Shown: positions 15,234 to 23,259, counted from the stretch's first letter. The stretch is 43,124 nt of DNA from a virus (IMGVR_UViG_3300035703_000161:1-43124); one strand, 5' to 3'. Notes: generated by a model from the letters alone, not told the origin. A program made the numbers and translations.

Positions 15234-15949
15234 GCCTGCACCGCCTTTTTTGCTTCGTGTTTCCTTCGGCGCTCATCCGACCACGGGATACCCTTCCTAG
15301 TGATGGAGAAGTGCTGCCGTAGCTCTTGGCTGACTGGGTGCCCCATCAAGGACCGAGATAGTTTCTTTCTCGTTTCCTCGCTCTTGACTTTACCTACGTG
15401 AGAAGCAGACATCTTGGCCTTAGTTTCTTCTGATACTGCCCTGCCAAGCGCTTTCGCCCTGATCTTGTCCTTAGTTTCTTGTGACATCTTCCGGCCAATG
15501 ACCTTGGCTACTCGCTTTTCGATTGCCTCTTTTGACTGCTTCCTGCCTATGTTTGAACTTATGGCGGCGTTAATCCAATTTACATATCGCTTACTCTCGC
15601 GAGACTGATTGCCGATCTTTCGGCGGGTTTCTTCGCTGACAAGCAAACCGCACGCACCATCGCCACCATTGGTCGAATTGGTAAGCCGCACGCCAAGATT
15701 TCGATAATGCTGTATCCAGTACTTCTCACGCTCCTGCCATGGCCCATCGCCCCGTTCAAGAATGACCAGATTCGGCGAATTCCCTTCGGATAGCAGCTTC
15801 TTTATCCAGCTGTTTTTGTGGCTATCTTTTCCATTGCAGTGGTATATGTGCTGGTACAAACGCTTCTTTGGGTTAGCGGTATAGCCGATGTAACGGACGG
15901 CTTCTGTTTTAGGGTCTGTCAGCGCGTAAATGAACCATTGGGCGCTCAT
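15230..15949 (-). CDS. GIY-YIG homing endonuclease with NUMOD3 repeats
   Basis: A 239-residue endonuclease. The catalytic module has FIYAL and YIG (20-22), Arg30 and 'WQEREKYWI'. From about residue 105, repeated NUMOD3 DNA-binding motifs follow (VSEETRRKIG, MSQETKDKI, VSEETKAKM, KSEETRKKL), the classic homing arrangement. ATG 15949 overlaps the VRR-NUC stop by one base and its own stop overlaps the helicase start by four. The insertion therefore kept both neighbours intact. It looks AT-richer than flanking genes, a sign of transfer. Confidence 0.93.
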   Translation of the reverse strand: MSAQWFIYALTDPKTEAVRYIGYTANPKKRLYQHIYHCNGKDSHKNSWIKKLLSEGNSPNLVILERGDGPWQEREKYWIQHYRNLGVRLTNSTNGGDGACGLLVSEETRRKIGNQSRESKRYVNWINAAISSNIGRKQSKEAIEKRVAKVIGRKMSQETKDKIRAKALGRAVSEETKAKMSASHVGKVKSEETRKKLSRSLMGHPVSQELRQHFSITRKGIPWSDERRRKHEAKKAVQA

Positions 15950-16287
15950 CACTCAAACCCCTCCGCGAAATACCACGTCTCGAACGCCAGCCCGGAATCC
16001 GCCACGCAGCACGAAATTCCCTGGTGCTTGCGCTTGGCGATGTACTCGCGCTGCTTCGGCCGTGCGGCCTTGCCCGGTGCCTTTACCTCAACCTCCAGGT
16101 ATCGAACCGTGCCGCGTTCGGTCGGCTTCATCGCTGACCAGTCGGCCATGCCCTTCTCGCCGATGCGGACGGAGTGCCCCGCGTTCGTGCGAAACACGCC
16201 CGAATGCTGCCGCCGAACGATCCACCCATGGCGCACTAGAAACCGTAGGATTTCGGCCTCGACGTCATTTTCTGTTACAGTAGACAC
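15949..16287 (-). CDS. VRR-NUC domain nuclease
   Basis: A 112-residue PD-(D/E)xK nuclease of the VRR-NUC family, with Glu9, 'GMADWSAM' containing Asp49, EVEVKAP with catalytic E67-x-K69, and 'PKQREYIAKRKHQG'. Such stand-alone domains act as Holliday-junction or branched-DNA nucleases beside replication genes. Start is GTG 16287 behind a strong AAGGAGGGG site. It would partner the helicases downstream. Confidence 0.9.
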   Translation of the reverse strand: MSTVTENDVEAEILRFLVRHGWIVRRQHSGVFRTNAGHSVRIGEKGMADWSAMKPTERGTVRYLEVEVKAPGKAARPKQREYIAKRKHQGISCCVADSGLAFETWYFAEGFE

Positions 16288-16312
16288 GTCTCCCCTCCTT
16301 TTGGGGTGCTCC

Positions 16313-16349
16313 CTGCCTCGTAGGCAGCGTCGGCAAAACAGAAACCGAC
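16313..16349 (-). other. Two hairpins in the nuclease leader
   Basis: CTGCCT/AGGCAG (16313-16318 with 16322-16327, three-base loop) and GTCGG/CCGAC (16329-16333 with 16345-16349) fill the 75-base gap before the VRR-NUC gene. No T tract follows, so a processing site or translational control element is more likely than a terminator. Confidence 0.45.
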
Positions 16350-16362
16350 ACGGCAGGTTTAG

Positions 16363-16557
16363 TTATGTGGTTTGCGGCGCCACCCGCCGCACGATAAACG
16401 ACTGCGCCTGCACGTCGGGCCGGGCGGGACGGCGGAGGACTTCGATGTTGTCAACGAACGTGATGATGTCCGCCTGCGTGTCGATGGCCCGCCCGACGTA
16501 GCGAGACACGAGGTCCCACGGGATGTCGGGCTCGTGCTGGATGATGATGCGGGTCAT
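16363..16557 (-). CDS. Unknown 64-residue protein
   Basis: MTRIIIQHEPDIPWDLVSRY..., ending FIVRRVAPQTT. A compact alpha/beta small protein with no recognised motif. ATG 16557 overlaps the previous stop by four bases, which fixes the start. It is the last member of a translationally coupled string of accessory genes before the nuclease. Confidence 0.7.
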   Translation of the reverse strand: MTRIIIQHEPDIPWDLVSRYVGRAIDTQADIITFVDNIEVLRRPARPDVQAQSFIVRRVAPQTT

Positions 16558-16730
16558 CGGCGCCTCCGGACGACGCGAAGCATGTTGGTGGGCACGGCGA
16601 ACGGAACCCACTTGCGCCCCATCGAGATTCTCGAATAGTGCCCAAGTTGCGGATAAAACCCGAAGCCCACCACTCGCCACCGGCATTTATCCTTCGGGTA
16701 CTGCACGATATCCCCCTTCCGTATGTTCAT
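16554..16730 (-). CDS. Unknown 58-residue basic protein
   Basis: MNIRKGDIVQYPKDKCRWRV... with strands suggesting a small beta-barrel (KOW/SH3-like 'GDIVQY' start) and a basic tail LRVVRRRR. Both ends overlap neighbours by four bases. A nucleic-acid-binding role would fit the charge but is inference. Confidence 0.68.
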   Translation of the reverse strand: MNIRKGDIVQYPKDKCRWRVVGFGFYPQLGHYSRISMGRKWVPFAVPTNMLRVVRRRR

Positions 16731-17083
16731 CCCGTCACCGCCTGATACAGCGCGTGGGCGAGGGCGGCGGCGGGTTGCTCGGAGTATGCGGACTGCGTTC
16801 GCCAGTCGGGGTGCCGCCCGTTGTAAACGAAACCGCGCATCACTGTATCGCCATATTCCGGCGATACGATAGACCAATTGCGGGCATTCTCGTCCCCCTT
16901 CCGCCACGCCTCCGCCGCCCGGATGACGGCGTCGAGGTCGGTGGAGTAGTCGTCTATCGGTAACCACGAAATCCGCTGATTTTCGCCGTCGATTTCTTCG
17001 CGGCGGTATCCGTCAAAATTCCTGACGGTATACCCCTCGCATTTCTCGGCAATGATGCGGTCGTGCTCTCTTGTCCAGGTCAT
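16727..17083 (-). CDS. Unknown 118-residue protein (Ea22-like neighbourhood)
   Basis: MTWTREHDRIIAEKCEGYTV..., with 'ISWLPIDDYSTDLDAVIRAAEAWR' and C-terminal 'AAALAHALYQAVTG'. The opening and the D-Y-S-x-D motif resemble small phage proteins annotated as BC1872-like or Ea22-like, a comparison from memory. ATG 17083 overlaps the upstream stop (ATGA). Confidence 0.7.
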   Translation of the reverse strand: MTWTREHDRIIAEKCEGYTVRNFDGYRREEIDGENQRISWLPIDDYSTDLDAVIRAAEAWRKGDENARNWSIVSPEYGDTVMRGFVYNGRHPDWRTQSAYSEQPAAALAHALYQAVTG

Positions 17084-17289
17084 GCGGTCACCTCGTTGAA
17101 CTTGCGCACGGCACCCGATAAAGACTGGGTCTCGTCCACTAACACGCCGCCCTGATACAGGCAGAACCACGTCGAGTGGCCACCGTAGCGGTCAGTTCGC
17201 ACTTCCGCCTTAAGTGCAACGGATCGAATCTCGTCAACATAAGCAGCCATCAGAACGCTGTGCTCGCCCTGCAACTCCTCAATCGTCAT
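17080..17289 (-). CDS. Unknown 69-residue protein
   Basis: MTIEELQGEHSVLMAAYVDE..., with 'STWFCLYQGGVLVDETQSLS'. No recognised family. Four-base overlaps with both neighbours make it a genuine member of the coupled accessory string. Confidence 0.68.
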   Translation of the reverse strand: MTIEELQGEHSVLMAAYVDEIRSVALKAEVRTDRYGGHSTWFCLYQGGVLVDETQSLSGAVRKFNEVTA

Positions 17290-17543
17290 ACTCCCTTCCT
17301 CCTCAATTTCTCAATCGCCTCAATCACCATCTCCGCCTCCAGGTCCGCCCGTCGCAGGTCACCGCGTAGGCAGCGCAACCGAGCCAAGTCCATTTGGCCA
17401 TCCCACCGCCGCACGACCTCCAACGTGTCCTGCAGCTGCTCCCGGCACCGCTCCACCCGCGCCCGCAGCGCCTCGACGGTCATCTCCGGGGCGCGGTCCG
17501 CGGCGGTGCTCCGGGAGCGGGGGTGGGGCTTGGCGGAGGTCAT
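17286..17543 (-). CDS. Unknown 85-residue coiled-coil protein
   Basis: After a basic N-terminus (MTSAKPHPRSRSTAADRAPE) it is a continuous charged helix (MTVEALRARVERCREQLQDT..., ending EAIEKLRRKGV), probably a dimeric coiled coil. ATG 17543 overlaps the previous stop by four bases. Function unknown. Confidence 0.68.
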   Translation of the reverse strand: MTSAKPHPRSRSTAADRAPEMTVEALRARVERCREQLQDTLEVVRRWDGQMDLARLRCLRGDLRRADLEAEMVIEAIEKLRRKGV

Positions 17544-17887
17544 GGTTTGCTCCGTGCCGCGTCGATGGCGGCGTTGCGGGTCTTGCCGTGGTGGTAGCGC
17601 CTGCGCCACGGTTGGGCATCGCAGGAGATCACCATCCACCGGGACTGACTGCCGATGTAGGTCACGTCTACCTTCCTCTCCTCGCACCACGCCTCCCGCT
17701 CCAGGGCGTCGGCGGCGGCGGTGACGTCAGAGGCATATCCGTCTAGCTCTTCAACGTACAGACGAAGGGCGTGGCCGTTGCGGACGGACGAAGCATCATC
17801 TCTGTTCAGGTCCGCATCATGCTTAAATTTCCCCGCCATCTGTCTCAGCCGCGCCACCTGGGCGGCGGTGTCTGGGTTATTCGGCAT
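17540..17887 (-). CDS. Mosaic accessory protein, MPNN-type N-terminus
   Basis: A 115-residue protein. The N-terminus MPNN...ARLRQMA is shared with the 90-residue gene at 24831-25103. The C-terminal part WCEERKVDVTYIGSQSRWMV...AAIDAA is shared with the 82-residue gene at 26313-26561. It therefore combines two modules found separately elsewhere in this genome. It resembles Ea22-like phage accessory proteins. The start overlaps the helicase-methylase stop by 11 bases. Confidence 0.72.
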   Translation of the reverse strand: MPNNPDTAAQVARLRQMAGKFKHDADLNRDDASSVRNGHALRLYVEELDGYASDVTAAADALEREAWCEERKVDVTYIGSQSRWMVISCDAQPWRRRYHHGKTRNAAIDAARSKP

Positions 17888-20222
17888 AGCACGCCTCCTC
17901 TGCAAACATTTCACCTTGCCCCGAACCGTCCATCTCGGCTTGCCGAAGATTCTTGCACGCCAGTTCAAAGTACGTCGGCTTCAACTCGGTGCCGATGAAT
18001 CGCCGTCCTTCTTTCAGTGAAACGTAGCCCTCGCTGCCGATCCCCATGAACGGGGATAACACAAGATCGCTAGGGTTCGACCATAACCGGACGCCACGCT
18101 CGATCACGTCAAGTTGCAGTGGGCAAATATGCCGCTCGTCGTTCTGCTCTTTCGCCCCATCGCGGTTGAGCGTCTTCGATTGCTGGATGTCCATCCAAAC
18201 AGGAGAAGCGTACCGCTGCCACAGATCGACCGGAAACGACTCATACGTTTTGGTCACAGGCTGAGGGTTCGCCCCCGGCTTCCGCATCGTGACGAGGTAA
18301 TCCGGGATCCCCTGTCTGCTCATCGCTGAGTCTTTGCGGAGTTGCTTGTACAGCAGGCCGATTGCCTTGGTTCGCTGCATTGCCGTTACCGGGTCTTTCC
18401 AGATGCAAACCTCGGAGTGAAATATGAACCCGCAATCCTCAAACCAGCGGATCATTTGCCCGCGAAAGTCCCTAATGCCAATGAATCCATCCCTTTCCTT
18501 CGAAAAAGGCAGGTTCATGCAGTGGAACGATAGAAGCCTTCCCGGCATAAGCACCCTGTACAGTTGCGGGATCAGGAACTTGAAGTGCCGCTCGAACTCC
18601 GCGTAATTCTTGCAGTTTCCCATGTCGCGGTCGCTGTTGCTGTAGGTGTACAGCGAGGCGAAGGGCGGCGAGAAGATCGAATACCCCACGCTGCTGTCCG
18701 GCATCCGGGAGACGTGCTCGACGCAATCACCCAGTAACGCCGTCCACGACTTCCCACGCCGCTCATCTTCCGCGTATTCCGCCTTCTGGATCGCGCTAGA
18801 GAATACCTCTTTCCGCATCTCATCCTTCATGTACTCGACCATCGCTTCCATCATTCGCTCTGAATCGCTCTCTTTCCGTTGAATGTTCCGAACTACAGCG
18901 CCCTCGATGTCAGCGGTGATGACATAGACATCGACAGGGCTCTTTTGACCAAACCGCCAGCACCGGCGGACGGCTTGGTAGTACTGCTCGAACGAATCCG
19001 ACAGGCCAACGAATGCGATCTTGTGGCAGAACTGAAGGTTCAACCCGAACCCTGCAATCTCCGGCTTCGTCACCAGGACACGAGCCTCGCCGTTGATGAA
19101 CTTCAGAAGGTTAGCCTCCTTTTGTTCTTCTGACTGCGATCCCGTCACCTCGATTGCGCCGCCGATGGCAGCGGCCAGCTTCGAGCTTTCCTCGTTGCGT
19201 CCGCACCAGACTACCCACTGATCCTGATCGCCATTGGCATACTTGGCGCATTCTGTAACACGCTGGTCGATAGTCAGCTTCCGCGCCTGCTGCCGCTCTT
19301 GCAGGGACTCGGCTTCAATCTGAAACAGCCTGCCATCCTGAACCACTCCGCTTTCCACCGCCACCTGATTAATGTTGAGCGGCGGAAGAGAGTAAGGCCC
19401 GTCATCAAAACCCAAGTCAGAAGGCTTTCGGATGGCGACAGCCCACGAGCATACCCACTTCCAGAACACCGGCTCCGCGTGACGCTTCAGCCGCCACTTC
19501 GACGTGTCAGCCCCGTCGTGAGTAAAGAACATGGCCAGCATCTCGGCGCACGTCATCACGCCTAGATACTCGGCATGGTTGCCGAGCTCCATGTAATCGT
19601 TCGGCGCGGGCGTGGCCGACGCGCAAAGGCGATACGGGATAACGGACGAGAACTCCGTCACTGCCTTTCGGAACTTGCCGTCGAATCCTTTGAGAATGCT
19701 GGACTCGTCCAGGACGATGCCCGCGTAATCGTTCGGATTAAACCGATGCAGTTTCTCGTAGTTTGTGACCTGAATTGCGTCATCGGTCGGTCCATGTACG
19801 TGCGCGACGCCCCCGATGCCAAACTTCTCTGCTTCGTTCTTGGTCTGCGCCCCCACTACCAGCGGAGCCAGCATGAGAACCTTGCCCGCCTTAGCGGAAA
19901 CATGCCGCGCCCATTCCAACTCCATGAACGTCTTGCCCATGCCAGTGCCAGCGAATATCGCGCTTCGGCCTCGACGGACGGACCACTTTGTTATCACCGG
20001 CTGATGCAAGTGCATCCGCGGGTTGATGTCATCGACGTGGAACCCGGCGACGGGCGCGGCGACGTGCTTACTGCCGATGTATTCTCTGTAGTTGTTTTCC
20101 ATCTCCCTCTCCATAAGAAACTCCTCTGCGAACCAGTCATGACACCCCAACCATGCGCCGGGGTCGGGGTAGAGCGCCGCGCAGCGGAGCTGCTCAGCGC
20201 GGGCGTGGGTTATGGTGGGCAT
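17877..20222 (-). CDS. Helicase-DNA methyltransferase fusion
   Basis: A 781-residue fusion. The N-terminal half is a SNF2-like SF2 ATPase: Walker A GTGMGKT (92-98), motif II DESS (172-175), SATP (202-205) and motif VI QAVRRCWRFGQ (416-426). Residues about 490-765 form an amino-methyltransferase of permuted (beta) order. The catalytic SPPF (518-521) comes before the AdoMet-binding SPFMGIGSEG (723-732). SPP(F/Y) favours N4-cytosine or N6-adenine modification. The ATPase could move the methylase along phage DNA, shielding it from host restriction. It overlaps the C5 methylase gene by 29 bases. Confidence 0.92.
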   Translation of the reverse strand: MPTITHARAEQLRCAALYPDPGAWLGCHDWFAEEFLMEREMENNYREYIGSKHVAAPVAGFHVDDINPRMHLHQPVITKWSVRRGRSAIFAGTGMGKTFMELEWARHVSAKAGKVLMLAPLVVGAQTKNEAEKFGIGGVAHVHGPTDDAIQVTNYEKLHRFNPNDYAGIVLDESSILKGFDGKFRKAVTEFSSVIPYRLCASATPAPNDYMELGNHAEYLGVMTCAEMLAMFFTHDGADTSKWRLKRHAEPVFWKWVCSWAVAIRKPSDLGFDDGPYSLPPLNINQVAVESGVVQDGRLFQIEAESLQERQQARKLTIDQRVTECAKYANGDQDQWVVWCGRNEESSKLAAAIGGAIEVTGSQSEEQKEANLLKFINGEARVLVTKPEIAGFGLNLQFCHKIAFVGLSDSFEQYYQAVRRCWRFGQKSPVDVYVITADIEGAVVRNIQRKESDSERMMEAMVEYMKDEMRKEVFSSAIQKAEYAEDERRGKSWTALLGDCVEHVSRMPDSSVGYSIFSPPFASLYTYSNSDRDMGNCKNYAEFERHFKFLIPQLYRVLMPGRLLSFHCMNLPFSKERDGFIGIRDFRGQMIRWFEDCGFIFHSEVCIWKDPVTAMQRTKAIGLLYKQLRKDSAMSRQGIPDYLVTMRKPGANPQPVTKTYESFPVDLWQRYASPVWMDIQQSKTLNRDGAKEQNDERHICPLQLDVIERGVRLWSNPSDLVLSPFMGIGSEGYVSLKEGRRFIGTELKPTYFELACKNLRQAEMDGSGQGEMFAEEACYAE

Positions 20223-20856
20223 AGGCCTCCTTGATGCGCCGGCCGATCCAAAACATCACAGGTCTCGCCATTGAGTTGCCCAAGGCTTTGTATCTCGGCC
20301 CATCCGCGGCGCCGGGGATGTTGGTGTAGTTGTCAGGGAATCCCTGAAGGCGCTCGCATTCGACGGGCGTTAGGCGGCGGACGGCCATGTGGGCAACCGC
20401 TTGAACCTTCTGCCGCGCTTCGATGGTATACGCAACGTCAGCCTGCACCCCGACCCCATCCGGCCCAGACTCAGGATTTTCTCTGGTCGCACCGGCCTGG
20501 ATGCTGTACGCAACGGCGCCGACTCCAATCCCGCCACGGCCACCATTTGGCGTCAGCAGCGCGTTTGCCGTCCCGTCGGCTCTGGCCTCAAGGTCGGTGC
20601 TGTCACCGCAATCGCATTGAAAGTAGCCTAGGTCTTCACGCTCGTTCAATACTGGCACCAACGGCGTCCCCCGTCCCGTCCCGTCCTCGGAAGCGTCAAA
20701 GCCATCGGCGCGGAGGGCGTGGGCGATGCCAGGGACGCTATTCGTATCCAAGGTTCTAAAAGGCTTGTTCGCGTAGTGCCAGCCAACATTTCCTCCGGTG
20801 CCTTGGTTGCCCAGCTCCAACCCCACAATGAACGTCTCACTCTCCGCGTCTATCCT
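20194..20856 (-). CDS. C5-cytosine methyltransferase, C-terminal part (other frame)
   Basis: The frame continuing the Dcm-like enzyme after the G9 tract, from codon AGG at 20856 (RIDAESETFIVG). It contains target-recognition material ('ADGFDASEDGTGRGTPLVPV', common in phage Dcm enzymes), motif IX region 'RRLTPVECERLQGFPDNYT' and motif X 'YKALGNSMARPV'. It has no start of its own near the tract. An 8-base tract would join it to the N-terminal part as one 470-residue protein. Confidence 0.85.
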   Translation of the reverse strand, partial: RIDAESETFIVGLELGNQGTGGNVGWHYANKPFRTLDTNSVPGIAHALRADGFDASEDGTGRGTPLVPVLNEREDLGYFQCDCGDSTDLEARADGTANALLTPNGGRGGIGVGAVAYSIQAGATRENPESGPDGVGVQADVAYTIEARQKVQAVAHMAVRRLTPVECERLQGFPDNYTNIPGAADGPRYKALGNSMARPVMFWIGRRIKEAYAHHNPRPR

Positions 20857-21607
20857 GCCCCCCCCCGCCTTTGGCGTTGAGGCACATGGCAACAACCGGA
20901 TCTTGCCCGCGGGTGTCGCCCCCATGCTCGACTCCCTGGCCACTACTTGTAAGGCTTGGCGCAACTGGATGGGCAACTCCTTCCCCCGCCGTTCTGCTCG
21001 GCGGAGAATCCCGGCGCAAGCCTTCCCACTCAAGAAGTATTTCGGCGGGATGGGGCCGGTCTCCAGAATTTGCGACAACGAACACACGCTTGCGTCGTTG
21101 GGCCAAGCCGAAGTATTGGGCATCCAGGATTCGCCACGCTGCTCTCCTGTCGGGTCCATCGACCACGCCCGAACTCGGCCATCCTTGCTCAAATACGATG
21201 GGCTCATCACTGCCGACAAGCGCACCCAGGAAGCAGCCAAAGGCGTTGTCACTCGTTGAAAGAACTCCGGGCACGTTCTCCCAGACAACGGTATGGGGTC
21301 GAATAATGTTGATTGCACGAACGAACTCCAGGGTGAGATTGCCTCGCTCATCGGCGAGGGAGTTGCGAAGGCCAGCGACGGAAAACGCTTGGCATGGCGT
21401 GCCCCCGACGCAAATATCGACGTTGCCGATATAGGGGGTCCAGTCGGCCTTGGTGAAGTCGCCAAGGTTAGGCACATCGGGGTAGTGATGCGCCAAGACG
21501 CGGGACGGGAAACGGTCGATTTCACAGAAGGCGACGGGTTGCCAGTTGAGTGGATGCCACGCGGCCGTAGCGGCTTCTATTCCCGAGCAGAACGAAAGGT
21601 ATCTCAT
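20837..21607 (-). CDS. C5-cytosine methyltransferase, N-terminal part, frame broken at a G9 tract
   Basis: Dcm-family DNA methylase. Motif I is FCSGIEAATAAW, motif IV is GGTPCQAFSVAG with catalytic Cys72, motif VI is ENV (110-112) and motif VIII is QRRKRVF. The frame enters a run of nine G (minus strand, 20866-20858) and ends 20 bases later after KGGGGQDRRGE. The expected continuation lies one base out of register. Start is ATG 21607, overlapping the zinc-protein stop (ATGA). It is either phase-variable, a recent loss, or a homopolymer count error. Confidence 0.88.
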   Translation of the reverse strand: MRYLSFCSGIEAATAAWHPLNWQPVAFCEIDRFPSRVLAHHYPDVPNLGDFTKADWTPYIGNVDICVGGTPCQAFSVAGLRNSLADERGNLTLEFVRAINIIRPHTVVWENVPGVLSTSDNAFGCFLGALVGSDEPIVFEQGWPSSGVVDGPDRRAAWRILDAQYFGLAQRRKRVFVVANSGDRPHPAEILLEWEGLRRDSPPSRTAGEGVAHPVAPSLTSSGQGVEHGGDTRGQDPVVAMCLNAKGGGGQDRRGE

Positions 21608-22125
21608 CGCCCCCACCCATGCACCGCCGGAATCCGCGTGACCTCATGCCCCCGCACATCCACCGGCTCCACCCGCTCGATCGCCTCAGGGCCGATGACC
21701 ACCGGCACATTCGGCACCGGCACGCGGCGAATGGTGGGCTTGGCGACACGAAGCGCGGGACCCTTTACGGGCTTTACTGCCACCGGCTTTACCGCAGCAT
21801 TGCGCTCCGGCTTCTCCGGCCGCTCGACGCCGAATCGGAACTGATGCGGCATGGTCCCGCGCTGGGCGCGCCGATTGTTCCGCTCCCTTGCTCGGTAGCA
21901 GTCGGAGCAGAGGGCTAATTCACAATTCATATCGCGCGGCTTCCCGCACGCCGGGGTACGGCACACGGTGGCCTTGCCGCGCTTCGGGACACCGGCCTCG
22001 CGGCGGGCCTGGTCGGCCTTGGCCGTGGCGTAGGCGTTGTAGCAGGTGCGGCAGAGGGCCAAGTCACATTTCGGGTCGCGTGGGGCTTGGCAGACGCGGC
22101 AGTGGGTCTGGTATTTACGTGGCAC
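21604..22125 (-). CDS. Protein with duplicated C4 zinc motifs and a proline/valine-rich tail
   Basis: A 173-residue protein starting at GTG 22125. Two copies of a cysteine motif are present: CRVCQAPRDPKCDLALCRTCY and CRTPACGKPRDMNCELALCSDCY, separated by a basic linker. They are followed by a basic, Pro/Val-rich tail (KPVAVKPVKGPALRVAKPTI). This looks like a tandem zinc finger from internal duplication. It may bind DNA next to the methylase it is coupled to, but I know no family for it. Confidence 0.7.
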   Translation of the reverse strand: MPRKYQTHCRVCQAPRDPKCDLALCRTCYNAYATAKADQARREAGVPKRGKATVCRTPACGKPRDMNCELALCSDCYRARERNNRRAQRGTMPHQFRFGVERPEKPERNAAVKPVAVKPVKGPALRVAKPTIRRVPVPNVPVVIGPEAIERVEPVDVRGHEVTRIPAVHGWGR

Positions 22126-22285
22126 GTTGCAGCCCCCGCAACCACTTCTCAAACAAACTGCGCGTGATGCACCGCTCGACGGCCAGGCCGTTGTCCTCTT
22201 CGCGGAACCACACATAGCTTGCAGTCAGCCGGAACACGCGCCGGGTGCGACCGGCTACGGTGTAGGGGGTGTGGTTAGTGAGCAT
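22115..22285 (-). CDS. Unknown 56-residue protein
   Basis: MLTNHTPYTVAGRTRRVFRL..., ending FEKWLRGLQRAT. Basic, with a beta-hairpin-like centre. ATG 22285 and the stop each overlap neighbours by 11 bases, placing it firmly in the coupled string. No family recognised. Confidence 0.65.
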   Translation of the reverse strand: MLTNHTPYTVAGRTRRVFRLTASYVWFREEDNGLAVERCITRSLFEKWLRGLQRAT

Positions 22286-22520
22286 GGCGACGCCCCGCAC
22301 GACGCGCCGCCGATTCGGCGAACGCTTCCATCTCAGCCCGGAGTTCCCCGAACTCGACCAAGCCGTTATCGCCCATAGACAACGTCTCAATCATGACCAA
22401 GACCGACAGCGCCCCCGCAAAGAAAGCCTGCCGCATTTCGGTGCGCTGTGTCCCGGACGCATCGGCAGGAATTACGCGCCGCGCATAGTCGTTGTACTGC
22501 TCTTCGATTCGCCTACGCAT
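22275..22520 (-). CDS. Accessory protein paralogous to 26803-27048
   Basis: An 81-residue helical protein (MRRRIEEQYNDYARRVIPAD, then TEMRQAFFAGALSVLVMI, then AEMEAFAESAARRAG). The same three blocks recur in the gene 4.5 kb upstream in transcription, so these are diverged duplicates. The central hydrophobic stretch could touch a membrane or form a core helix. Function unknown. Confidence 0.75.
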   Translation of the reverse strand: MRRRIEEQYNDYARRVIPADASGTQRTEMRQAFFAGALSVLVMIETLSMGDNGLVEFGELRAEMEAFAESAARRAGRRHAH

Positions 22521-22800
22521 TCGCCACCATTCTCCCCCAAGTCTCCCAATCCACCACGAGCACCGGCTGCCCCGGAACCCGCAGCCACGGGCCTTTGCTG
22601 GTCACCGCCTCCACGGTCACATGCACGTTTGACCGCGTGACATCGCCGATGGTTGGGTGCCAGACGATCCGGTGAACGGATCGCAGTTCGGGGCGGGTTA
22701 GTTTCTCGATTCCCATTCGTTCCTCCATTCGGTATTCTTCGATCTGCCAGCGCGGGGTGCGCTCGATGGCGGGGTCGTCGTGGTCAACGCGGCGTAGCAT
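22513..22800 (-). CDS. Unknown 95-residue protein
   Basis: MLRRVDHDDPAIERTPRWQI..., then 'HPTIGDVTRSNVHVTVEAVT' and 'PGQPVLVVDWETWGRMVANA'. Beta-rich C-terminus. ATG 22800 is chosen because the upstream gene stops at 22784; a methionine 25 codons earlier would overlap that gene further. No family recognised. Confidence 0.65.
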   Translation of the reverse strand: MLRRVDHDDPAIERTPRWQIEEYRMEERMGIEKLTRPELRSVHRIVWHPTIGDVTRSNVHVTVEAVTSKGPWLRVPGQPVLVVDWETWGRMVANA

Positions 22801-23254
22801 CGGGGGCCTCCGGCGCGGGCAGCATGGGCAGGGCGTGGGTGGGGGTGCCATAGAGCCGATCACTGACCGTTCCACTTATTCGCCAACGGCCCATCATCCA
22901 GCGACACTTAAACCACTGCTCGTAGTCCGGCTCCCAAACCATCCACCAATTTCCGTCCCGATGCTTCTCCCCGATCACCTCCGGCACCGTCAGCCGTGCG
23001 GCGGCGAGGAGGGCGGGGAGGGCGTTGTAAGACAGCACAAGGCGTCGTGCCTCTGCCTCGCCGATAAAGCCAGACAAATTGAACCCGCCGCTCCCCGGCC
23101 CGTCGTAATACCCCTCGCCACCCAAGATGCCCCAGTACGTCGGGTCCTCGTCCATACCGGCTCCGCCGTTGGGCAACAGCCGGACATCTCCCGGCGTCGC
23201 GGCCTTGTGCGCCGCCTCCAGGGCGTCGAGTTCGGCGGGGGTTAGGCGGGGCAT
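22784..23254 (-). CDS. Mosaic accessory protein, MPRLTPAELDALE-type (copy 1)
   Basis: A 156-residue protein whose N-terminus MPRLTPAELDALEAAHKAAT and central NALPALLAAARLTVPEV match the 156-residue gene at 23734-24204. The C-terminal halves differ. It resembles Ea22/Ead-like phage proteins with the opening '..LDALE.A..ATPG'. The first codons lie in a 40-base exact direct repeat shared with copy 2. Confidence 0.75.
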   Translation of the reverse strand: MPRLTPAELDALEAAHKAATPGDVRLLPNGGAGMDEDPTYWGILGGEGYYDGPGSGGFNLSGFIGEAEARRLVLSYNALPALLAAARLTVPEVIGEKHRDGNWWMVWEPDYEQWFKCRWMMGRWRISGTVSDRLYGTPTHALPMLPAPEAPDATPR

Positions 23255-23259
23255 GGGGT
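23220..23259. repeat. 40-base direct repeat at an accessory gene boundary, copy 1
   Basis: Identical to 24170-24209. It covers the last codons of the upstream gene (..TPCPA-stop) and the first codons of the MPRLTPAELDAL gene. It is a natural site for homologous exchange of whole accessory genes. Confidence 0.9.

Noticed and set aside
20857-21525. Long open frame upstream of the methylase C-terminal part
   Set aside because: Its product has no methylase features before the G tract, while the other frame carries motifs I-VIII. It is a shadow frame of the real enzyme.
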